Positions 1-7,110 of a DNA stretch of 64,000 nt are shown here, piece by piece. The DNA lies in assembly GCF_001514115.1 (NCBI RefSeq), contig NZ_KQ948461.1:124001-188000 (forward strand), read 5' to 3'. The DNA is from Streptomyces olivochromogenes (GTDB taxonomy: Bacteria; Actinomycetota; Actinomycetes; Streptomycetales; Streptomycetaceae). The translations under genes were made by a program, and so were the position numbers. The notes below the pieces were generated by a model. It ran no database searches, had not been told where the DNA came from, and saw nothing but the letters and a program-made list of their open reading frames with translations. How positions within the stretch are numbered: position 1 is the first letter of the stretch; each line of letters starts with the position of its first letter.

Positions 1-2
1 AC

Positions 3-410
3 AAGGGCTGGACCAAACCGGTGTGCGACGGCGCCATGGCCGGCACGGTGGGACAGAACCGCCCGATCAAGTCACTCAACATCGCCACGTCCGACACCGA
101 CGGCACCGCCGCCACCGCCTTCGTCTACGACTCCCAGTCGACCAACGGCAAGGGGCACTATTTCGGGCCGTGGAAGGGTGTGGTCGACGGCGCCGACCTC
201 TACATCGGCAGTACCAAGAAGGACGACCCGTACATGCTGGGCTTCGCCATGAACGTCGGCGAGAGCAAGAGCGTCGTCTGCCAGACCGCGCACGTCCACA
301 ACGAGGGCTGGAAAGCCCTGGCCTGCGACGAACCCGGCGGGGACAACTACATCTTCGGCGGGACCCTGAGCAACCTGCTCTGGCTCGAGGCCGTCAAGTT
401 CACCGTGTGA
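3..410 (+). CDS. ChW-repeat protein, C-terminal part (5' end outside window)
   Basis: The frame is open from base 3 and stops at 410, so only the last ~135 residues are visible. Two stretches match ChW repeats (short hydrophobic repeats with a conserved G-W): KGWTKPVCDGAMAGTVGQ at the left edge and HVHNEGWKALACDEPGG at the end. A less clear copy around DGADLYIG lies between them. ChW repeats are known from secreted or surface proteins of Clostridium and Streptomyces and are thought to mediate binding; the enzymatic part, if any, is outside the window. The gene converges on the CIS ATPase gene and ends at a strong hairpin. The internal GTG at 21 is not the real start, because the repeat runs through it. 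Confidence 0.7.
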   Translation, partial: KGWTKPVCDGAMAGTVGQNRPIKSLNIATSDTDGTAATAFVYDSQSTNGKGHYFGPWKGVVDGADLYIGSTKKDDPYMLGFAMNVGESKSVVCQTAHVHNEGWKALACDEPGGDNYIFGGTLSNLLWLEAVKFTV

Positions 411-418
411 AGCGACCC

Positions 419-446
419 TGCCCGGCCGACAGCCGTCGGCCGGGCA
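419..446. terminator. Bidirectional hairpin terminator between convergent genes
   Basis: A perfect 12-bp stem (TGCCCGGCCGAC / GTCGGCCGGGCA) with a 4-base loop lies 8 bases after the stop of the ChW gene and 20 bases from the stop of the CIS ATPase gene. There is no U-tract, which is usual in Streptomyces. Confidence 0.8.
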
Positions 447-465
447 CGGTCGTCTGCGAGAGCAG

Positions 466-2562
466 CTACCAGGTGCCCTCGCCCGGCACCAGCCGGCCTG
501 CCTTGCGGTACTCGCGGCGCGCGCCCTCCAGGAGGTCGGCCGTGTCGACCGGCGCACCGCGGCCGGCGGCGCCGTAGGCGGCCGTGACCACGGCGCTGCG
601 GATCGAACCACCGGCCAGCTCGAAGTCACGGGCGACGGCCCGCGGATCGGTGTCGTCCGCGCACGGCACATGGGTCAGGGCGTGCCGCCACAGGGCCAGC
701 CGCTGGTCGGCGTCCGGGAACGGGAAGTCGATCACGAGGTCGAGACGGCGGGTGAACGCCTCGTCGATGTTGGCGCGCAGATTGGTCGTGAGCAGCGCGA
801 TGCCGTCGAAGGACTCCAGCCGCTGGAGCAGATAGGAGCTCTCCATGTTGGCGTACCTGTCGTGCGAGTCCTTGACCTCGGACCGCTTGCCGAACACGGA
901 GTCCGCCTCGTCGAAGAGGAGCACGGCGTCGGTGCGGTCCGCCTCCGTGAAGATGCGTTCCAGGTTCTTCTCCGTCTCGCCGACGTACTTGTCGACGATC
1001 GAGGAGAGCTGTACGACGTAGAGGTCGAGGCCGAGTTCGGCGGCCACGACCTCCGCGGACAGGGTCTTGCCGGTGCCGGAATCACCCGCGAAGAGGCCGA
1101 GGACGCCCCGGCCACGCCCGCCGCCCGCGCTCAGCCGCCAGTCGCCGAGCACCTGGTCGCGGTGGCGGGCGCGCAACGCCAGCTCGTGCAGTTGCACCAG
1201 CGGTTTGTCGGGCAGGACGAGATCCTCCCAGCCGACGTCCGGACGGATCCGGCGGGCGTGCCGCTCCAGCCCGGAGGCGGACTGCTGCCGGGCGGCCAGC
1301 CGCAGATGAGCGGGGGTCAGCGCGGTGCCTTCGAACACGGCGAGGCGCTGCGCGGCACGGGCGGCGCGCAGGATCCGGTCGCCGCCGAGCCGGTACGGCG
1401 CGACCACCGGGGCGAGGTCGAAGCCCGGGGCGGGTTCCGGTACGGGTGCGACCTGGGCGGAAGTCTCGGTGTCGACCCCGGTGCCGAGCGCCACCGCCCA
1501 CGCGTCCACCGCTCCGGAGCGCAGCCGGGGCGCGTCCAGGACGAGCGGATCGCGATGGTCGCACCAGTGGGGATCGTAGGGACGCGGATCGGTGAACAGC
1601 ACGGACACGTCGTCCACCGCCAGCGCCCGCATCACCGGGGCGGGATCCTCCGGCAGCGGCGACACGACGATCGCGCAGTCACGCAGCCGGGCCTCGCGCA
1701 GCAGGTCGGCGGTCGGCTCCTGCCCGGCGGCCTTGTCCGGAGCGAAGTGGAGCGCCTCCCGCGCCGAAGCGTCGCGCAGCGCGCCCGCGGCACAGGCGAG
1801 ACCGTCTCCCGCCCGGTGTTCGCGCAGATAGACGGTGAGCGGGGCGGCCGCCAGCCGGTCGGCGAGCCTGCGCAGGAAGACCTCGTCGTACTGCTCGCCC
1901 CGCACCGGCGCCCGGAGCCGGTGGACATGGCCGGTCAGTGCGGCGTCCAGGGTCTCGTCACCCAGCAGATGCGCGATCAGCCGGTCGGGCACGCGCAACG
2001 ACCGGCTCAGAAAGGGGCGTTCGGACTCCTCGACCACTGCCAGACCCAGCGCGGCCAGCGGAGCCGAGGGATGGAACCGGGCCCGGCCCTCGGCATGGTG
2101 CGCCGGAAGTCCGCACAGGTCGAGCGCGAGCCCGGTGGTGGCCCGGCGCCGGCTGACGTCGTCGTTGAGGTAGCCGTACAGCGGCTCGAAGGTGCGGTCG
2201 AGGTCCGGGGCCAGCGCGATGAGCAGGATCCGCACATCCAGCTCGGTCAGCCCGAGCCGCCCGGCCAGCAGATCCAGCCGGTCGCCCCGCTCGGAGACCC
2301 AGCTCTCGGGAGCGGGGTCCTGACCGGCCGGCTCCAGCAGATGGCGTACCGCGTCCTCGGACAGATACAGGCCGCGCAGCGGATCGGCCGCGGTGGGATC
2401 GGTCGCGCTGCGGTGTTCGACCAGCAGCGCGACATGCTCGCGGAGCCGGGACACGCGGATCAGGAGCGCGTCGGCGGATCCCTCGAAGGCGGTGGCGGGT
2501 GAAGTGCCGTCGGTGGACGACGAGGTGTCGGTGGCGGCCGACGCCGGGACGTGCGGGGTCAC
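466..2562 (-). CDS. cis15: CIS-associated AAA+ ATPase (Cis15-like)
   Basis: 698 residues. The C-terminal third is an AAA+ domain: Walker A GDSGTGKT at about residues 495-502, Walker B LLFDEAD at about 551-557, and a sensor-type TTNLRANIDEAFTRRLD region after it. The N-terminal ~450 residues resemble the all-helical N-terminal part of ATPases found in extracellular and Streptomyces contractile injection system loci. Family knowledge suggests a role in assembly or remodelling of the particle in the cytoplasm. The GTG start overlaps the stop of the DUF4255 gene (GTGA), which implies translational coupling. The next gene leftward is on the other strand, so this is the end of a two-gene operon. 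Confidence 0.88.
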   Translation of the reverse strand: MTPHVPASAATDTSSSTDGTSPATAFEGSADALLIRVSRLREHVALLVEHRSATDPTAADPLRGLYLSEDAVRHLLEPAGQDPAPESWVSERGDRLDLLAGRLGLTELDVRILLIALAPDLDRTFEPLYGYLNDDVSRRRATTGLALDLCGLPAHHAEGRARFHPSAPLAALGLAVVEESERPFLSRSLRVPDRLIAHLLGDETLDAALTGHVHRLRAPVRGEQYDEVFLRRLADRLAAAPLTVYLREHRAGDGLACAAGALRDASAREALHFAPDKAAGQEPTADLLREARLRDCAIVVSPLPEDPAPVMRALAVDDVSVLFTDPRPYDPHWCDHRDPLVLDAPRLRSGAVDAWAVALGTGVDTETSAQVAPVPEPAPGFDLAPVVAPYRLGGDRILRAARAAQRLAVFEGTALTPAHLRLAARQQSASGLERHARRIRPDVGWEDLVLPDKPLVQLHELALRARHRDQVLGDWRLSAGGGRGRGVLGLFAGDSGTGKTLSAEVVAAELGLDLYVVQLSSIVDKYVGETEKNLERIFTEADRTDAVLLFDEADSVFGKRSEVKDSHDRYANMESSYLLQRLESFDGIALLTTNLRANIDEAFTRRLDLVIDFPFPDADQRLALWRHALTHVPCADDTDPRAVARDFELAGGSIRSAVVTAAYGAAGRGAPVDTADLLEGARREYRKAGRLVPGEGTW

Positions 2563-3278
2563 TTCGCTCGCTTCTCTCCGTTTCGATCCTCCGCGACCGG
2601 GTGGTCCCCGGCCGGGAGCTCCGTGCCCGGGGCCGTGTCGGCCGCGGTCGTGGACGTCAAGTGCCGTGCCCGGTGCCGCCGTTCGGGCGAGCCCTCCAGG
2701 GTTCCGTCCATCCCGCGTACGCGCACGCCGGCGCCCTCCGTGACCGGCGGCCCGGCGTCGTACTCCGGGAACGACGGGAACGGCGCGGTCACCACCAGAT
2801 CCAGCGACGGCTTCAGCTCGCCGCCGAGCGCGGACCAGATCTCCGCGAGGGACCGGGACTCGGTGTGCAGATTCGCCACGGACAGCGGCACGGACAGCCC
2901 CAGTGCGGCCAGCGCGTCGGGCAGCGCGTGCGGGGGCAGGATCTCGTGGGGGAGCAGCGTCGCCAACACCGCGGACAGCAGCCGGTGTTCGTCCTGCGGC
3001 TGCTTGGTCCAGGCCGTCACGAGATACGACAGCCGGAACCAGCGGGGCGGCTGGCGGCGGCGCAGCACGATGCCGCGTTCGTCCCGCACGGCCATGGCGC
3101 CGCGCTCACGGCGCCGCACGTCCTCGCGGATGTCGTACAAGTAGGCGTTGATGGCGGGCGCGTTGCGGCGGGCGGCCCACTCGCGGGTCGGCGCGTCGAA
3201 GGCGACCTCGATACCGGAACCGGCCAGTGCACCGCTCCTGAGCAGCCCTTTGAGGACCTCGTCCACCTCGTGAATCAC
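2559..3278 (-). CDS. cis16: DUF4255 / Pvc16-type CIS cap protein
   Basis: 239 residues, GTG start. The N-terminal ~190 residues have the DUF4255 pattern, with N-A-P-A-I-N-A-Y-L-Y-D-I-R-E near residue 40, a YLVTAWT strand, and a PHEILPPHAL segment. In contractile injection systems this family (Pvc16, Afp16, Cis16) caps or terminates the tube and sheath. The last ~50 residues are charged, low complexity and probably disordered. The gene is the first of a coupled operon with the AAA+ ATPase. The 133 bases upstream carry four GTACC elements (3314-3377). Confidence 0.85.
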   Translation of the reverse strand: MIHEVDEVLKGLLRSGALAGSGIEVAFDAPTREWAARRNAPAINAYLYDIREDVRRRERGAMAVRDERGIVLRRRQPPRWFRLSYLVTAWTKQPQDEHRLLSAVLATLLPHEILPPHALPDALAALGLSVPLSVANLHTESRSLAEIWSALGGELKPSLDLVVTAPFPSFPEYDAGPPVTEGAGVRVRGMDGTLEGSPERRHRARHLTSTTAADTAPGTELPAGDHPVAEDRNGEKRAK

Positions 3279-3313
3279 CGTCGTGCTCCCGCCGTGCCGT
3301 CACGTCCTGCCGG

Positions 3314-3377
3314 GTACCAGCCGTGGGCCGGCTGAGTACCCGCTCTGTACCCGTCTGCTGTGATCCGCTCGGTACCC
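3314..3377 (-). promoter_or_regulatory. Four GGGTAC/GGTACC elements upstream of the CIS cap-ATPase operon
   Basis: GTACC(C) occurs at 3314, 3336, 3347 and 3372, all within the 133-base gap between the regulator stop and the cis16 start. The offsets are 22, 11 and 25 bases; two of the three are whole helical turns. Read on the minus strand these are GGGTAC repeats. They could be binding sites for one of the flanking LuxR-type regulators. No clear -10/-35 pair was found. Confidence 0.45.
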
Positions 3378-3411
3378 CGTTCGACAGGCCCCGTGCGAAC
3401 GATCGCCCGCC

Positions 3412-4074
3412 TCAGATGTAGCCTTCCCTGAGCGCATAGGCCACGGCGTGGGCGCGATTGCGCAGATGGAGCCGGGTGGTCAGTCCGTGCATCACGTTCT
3501 TGACGGTACGTTCGGAGTAGGAGAGCTTGCTCGCTATCTCCCCGGTGTCCAGCCCCTCGGCGACGAGTCTCAGCACATCGATTTCGCGCGGCACCAGGCC
3601 GGAGAGCGGAACTCCGGTCTGGCCGGAAGCGGTGCGCTGGAGCGATCCCACCTGAGTGATGAGGCGTCCCAGCAGATCCGCCGGCAGATCCCCGTCGCCC
3701 CGCGCGGCCGCGAGCACGGCCTGTACCAACCGGTGCGCACTGGCCTCGTGGCGCCAGACGATGGCCCCGACACCGCACTCGATGACGTCGAGCAGTTCGG
3801 CCTCGCGGATCGCGTTCACCACCAGCACGGCACGCGCCCCGTCGCTGCGTACGAGTCGGCGCAGCTGGGACAGCGTGGTCTCGTCCGGTCCCTCGTTGAC
3901 CAGGACGGCCACGGTGCCGGGCCCGGCCTCCGCGCTGTCGAGGAGGTCGATCACCGGGTGCTGCGCCAACTGGCTGCGCACCCCGGCCCGTGAGATCGGG
4001 TCGGGTGCCTGGACCACCACCGGTATGCGGTTTCCGGAATCCACCGCACCGGTGTCGGCGGGCCGCTGTGACAC
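3412..4074 (-). CDS. Orphan LuxR/NarL-type regulator with degenerate receiver domain
   Basis: 220 residues from the GTG at 4074. Starting at ATG 4198-4200 would add 42 residues of poor, non-conserved sequence, so the shorter form is preferred. Residues ~17-130 follow a receiver fold. The usual phospho-acceptor aspartate is replaced (VLVNEG, Asn60), the acidic pocket is reduced to QAPDP, and the conserved lysine is not evident. The C-terminus is a clear LuxR HTH: VPREIDVLRLVAEGLDTGEIA and YSERTVKNVMHGL. No histidine kinase gene is adjacent. It sits in the same direction just upstream of cis16-cis15 and divergent from the LAL regulator, so control of the CIS genes is a reasonable inference. Confidence 0.8.
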   Translation of the reverse strand: MSQRPADTGAVDSGNRIPVVVQAPDPISRAGVRSQLAQHPVIDLLDSAEAGPGTVAVLVNEGPDETTLSQLRRLVRSDGARAVLVVNAIREAELLDVIECGVGAIVWRHEASAHRLVQAVLAAARGDGDLPADLLGRLITQVGSLQRTASGQTGVPLSGLVPREIDVLRLVAEGLDTGEIASKLSYSERTVKNVMHGLTTRLHLRNRAHAVAYALREGYI

Positions 4075-4200
4075 GCCTGCGTCAGTGGTCCGTAATGAAC
4101 TGCGCAACCGCTTCTCCCAAATCCACGTGCTGGTCGCCCCTGTGTCGCCAGTGGCCGAAGGGCTTGTCCCAGACTTCTGTGCTTGGCGTGCCTCGCGCAA

Positions 4201-4230
4201 TCGTGGAGGACCACGAGACGTACCACGAGA
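4201..4230. promoter_or_regulatory. Inverted repeat plus third half-site upstream of the LAL regulator
   Basis: A perfect inverted repeat TCGTGG-N4-CCACGA at 4201-4216 is followed by another CCACGAGA half-site inside 4221-4230. It lies in the divergent region between the two LuxR-type regulators, 48 bases before the LAL start codon. It is a candidate operator for one of them. Confidence 0.4.
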
Positions 4231-4263
4231 TGGATCATGAAACGTCCCCGACAGGAGACATCG

Positions 4264-7098
4264 ATGGGCGAGACCGAAGCGCTGCGTGAACGACGGGAGG
4301 CACTCGAGCTGATGGCCGCCGAGGCGGACCGCGCCTGCGCCGGGTCAGGCCGTCTGGTGCTGCTCAAAGGGGCCACCGGCACGGGGCGCACTGCCCTCCT
4401 CGAGGCCGTCACCGAGCAGGCGGCGGCCCGTGGCATGCGGGTGCTGCGGACCCGCTGCTCACCCGACGGCGAGGCCGGGGCGTTCGCGGCGGTCCTCCAA
4501 CTTCTGTCATCGGGCGGCGAATTCGATGCCGGAACCAAGCTGTTTCCGGACATTTTCGACGACAATCCGCACCACTGGTCCTACGCCGAACACCTGTGGA
4601 GACGGCTGCGCTCCCACGCCGCCGACGCCCCATTGCTGCTGGCCGTGGACGACGTCCACTGCGCCGACGAACCCTCGCGCCGCTGGCTCGTCGACGTCGC
4701 CCGGCGGATCGACACACTGCCCGTCCTCCTGGTGGCGACCGAGCGCAGCCAGTACGACATCGACCCGCCGTCCGCCGGTCTTGCGCACGCGCTCTCGCCC
4801 ACCCTGGTGCGCACCCACACCCTCGCCCCGCTGAGCGCGAACGCGGCGGCCCAGCTGATCCGTTCGGACGTCGACGCCGCCACGCCCGCCTGGGTGGACG
4901 ACTGCGTCCGGGCCGGCGCGGGCAGCCCCCTGCTGCTGCGCGCCCTGCTCGACGACCTCCGCGCACAGGAACCGGACGGCGCGCCCCCGAGGCCCGTGCC
5001 GGACACCAGTGCCGCCCTCTACCCGGGTGCCTATCCTGCCGCCGTCTCCTGGTGGCTGGACAGCGCCGGAGAGGCGACGGCGAGGGTGGCCCGCGCCCTC
5101 GCGGCGCTGGACACGGACGTGTGGGAGGAGGGCCACGCGGAGGAGTTCGCCGAGCTGCTCGCCGAGACGGCCGGCGCCGACCCCGCCCGGGTCCCCGGCT
5201 GGCTGACCGCCATGACCCGCCTCGGCCTGCTGCGGCCCGATCCCGACGGACGGCCGCGCTTCGCCCACCCGCTGCTGCGGGACGCGGTGCTCAGCGGCTG
5301 GCCCACCGTCCGGCGGCAGGCGGCCCACCGTACGGCGGCCGAAGTGATGCTGGGCCGTGGCGACCGCGCCGAAGCGGTGGCCGGACAACTGCTGCGGACC
5401 CAGGCCGTGGGCGCGGCCTGGGCCACCGTGGCGCTGCAGGACGCCGCGTCCGTGGCGGTGCGGGACGACAGGCCCGACGACGCCGTGTCGTATCTGCGTC
5501 GTGCGCTGGACGAGCCGCTGACGCCCGCCCGCCGGACCATGGTCCTCACCGAGCTCGGCTCCCTGGAGTTCGCCGCCGCCCGCTCCTCGGCGGGGATACC
5601 CCGGCTGACCGAGGCGACCCGGCTGCCGGGCATGCCGCAGGACCGGGTACGCGCGGCCGTGGCCCTGGGCACCGTACTGGCCCGGCGCGGCAAGGCGCGC
5701 GCCGCGATGGACGTCCTGCGCGACCTGGACGAGCAACTGACCGGCCATCCGGACCTGACACGGCTGTTGCAGACCGCCTCGGCGCTGCTGTCGGACCACG
5801 ACCAGGGCATCCGCCAGGAGGCGTACCGCTGGCTGCACGGTGCCGCCGAGCGGTCCCCGGACCTGGTCGGAACGGCAGGTCAGGCCCTTCTGGTCCGCTA
5901 CGACGCGACGGCCGGACTGATCTCCGCCGCCACGGCCATGAAACGGGTCCACGCCCTGCTGGACGAACCGAGCGACGCGCTCGCCGAACCCTTCCTCCTG
6001 GGTACGGCCGCCGCCGTCGCGCAATGGGCCGACGAACTGGCGGAGGCCGAGGGGCTGGTACGCCGGGGACTGGACCGGCAGAGCCCGTCCCTGTTGCACC
6101 CCATGCACCTGGCGCTGCTCAACGTACGGGCGGACATCGCCGCGACGCGCGGACAGTACGCCGATCTGCTCGCCGAACCGGCGGCCTGGCAGGTCACCGA
6201 AGCCACCCGGCACCGGCCCGCTCCGGCCAACGCGCACGCTCACGCCGTGATCGCCCTGGTCGAGACGGGCCGCACCGAGGAGGCGGCCAGCCTCGCGGAC
6301 AGCTTCGCGCTGGGCGACGCGCACGACTCCTGGGAACTCAACCGATTCCTCTACGCGCGGGGCGTGTTGCGGTCCGCGCAGGGGGATCATGCCGGCGCGC
6401 TGGACGACTTCCTGGAATGCGGCCGCCGACAGACGGCACGGGACGTGGTGAGCCCCGTGGTCACGCCCTGGCGGACCGCGGCGGCCGAGTGCCGCAGCGC
6501 GCTGGGCCGTCCGCAGGAGGCCCTCACGCTGGCCCGCGAAGAACTGCGGCTCGCCCAGGTGTGGGACACCCCCCGGCTGGTGGGCCGGGCGCTGCGCGGG
6601 CTCGCCACCGCGACCGGGGGCCGCCGCGGTCTGGAACTCGCCGACCGTGCCGTACGCATCCTGCGGGACGCCTCCGCGCAGACCGAGCTGATCCCCGCCC
6701 TGATCGGACAGGGGCGTCAGCTCGTCGCGGCGGGGGACCGGAGCCGGGCCCGCGACGCGCTGCGCGAGGCGGCCGAGCACGCAGAACGGCTGGGCGCGGT
6801 ACGGATGCGGGCGCTGGCCGAGGAGGCTCTCCCCGAAGGCCGCTCCCGCGGCTCGGCGACCGCGCTCACCGGATGGGAGGCGCTGACCGGCAGTGAACGC
6901 CGGATCGCCGCCCTCGCGGCCGATGGCCGGACGAACGCCGAGATAGCCGAACTCCTGCACCTGGCCCGACGCACCGTCGAGACCCATCTGACCAGTGCCT
7001 ACCGCAAGCTGGGCATCCGCCGCAGGACGGAACTCACCGCGGTGATCGGCGAGCGGCCGGCGGATCCGGCGGAGCCGGTGGAGGAGCCGGGCGGCTGA
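4264..7098 (+). CDS. Large LuxR-family (LAL) ATP-binding transcriptional regulator
   Basis: 944 residues. The start is ATG 4264, preceded by ACAGGAGA at a good ribosome-binding distance; an upstream ATG in frame at 4183 has none. The N-terminus is a STAND/AAA-type ATPase with Walker A GATGTGRT at residues 36-43 and Walker B LLLAVDDVH at about 124-132. The middle is a long helical, TPR-like region. The last ~65 residues form a LuxR HTH: GSERRIAALAADGRTNAEIA and RRTVETHLTSAYRKLGI. This is the classical LAL architecture used for ligand-gated activation. It is divergent from the CIS genes and convergent (12 bases apart) with the giant protein gene. Its target is most likely one or both of these. 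Confidence 0.9.
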   Translation: MGETEALRERREALELMAAEADRACAGSGRLVLLKGATGTGRTALLEAVTEQAAARGMRVLRTRCSPDGEAGAFAAVLQLLSSGGEFDAGTKLFPDIFDDNPHHWSYAEHLWRRLRSHAADAPLLLAVDDVHCADEPSRRWLVDVARRIDTLPVLLVATERSQYDIDPPSAGLAHALSPTLVRTHTLAPLSANAAAQLIRSDVDAATPAWVDDCVRAGAGSPLLLRALLDDLRAQEPDGAPPRPVPDTSAALYPGAYPAAVSWWLDSAGEATARVARALAALDTDVWEEGHAEEFAELLAETAGADPARVPGWLTAMTRLGLLRPDPDGRPRFAHPLLRDAVLSGWPTVRRQAAHRTAAEVMLGRGDRAEAVAGQLLRTQAVGAAWATVALQDAASVAVRDDRPDDAVSYLRRALDEPLTPARRTMVLTELGSLEFAAARSSAGIPRLTEATRLPGMPQDRVRAAVALGTVLARRGKARAAMDVLRDLDEQLTGHPDLTRLLQTASALLSDHDQGIRQEAYRWLHGAAERSPDLVGTAGQALLVRYDATAGLISAATAMKRVHALLDEPSDALAEPFLLGTAAAVAQWADELAEAEGLVRRGLDRQSPSLLHPMHLALLNVRADIAATRGQYADLLAEPAAWQVTEATRHRPAPANAHAHAVIALVETGRTEEAASLADSFALGDAHDSWELNRFLYARGVLRSAQGDHAGALDDFLECGRRQTARDVVSPVVTPWRTAAAECRSALGRPQEALTLAREELRLAQVWDTPRLVGRALRGLATATGGRRGLELADRAVRILRDASAQTELIPALIGQGRQLVAAGDRSRARDALREAAEHAERLGAVRMRALAEEALPEGRSRGSATALTGWEALTGSERRIAALAADGRTNAEIAELLHLARRTVETHLTSAYRKLGIRRRTELTAVIGERPADPAEPVEEPGG

Positions 7099-7110
7099 CA
7101 CGCACCCGCA

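Noticed and set aside
466..3278. Prophage tail region
   Set aside because: The ATPase and DUF4255 genes are CIS markers; there is no integrase, terminase, portal, holin or attachment site in the window.
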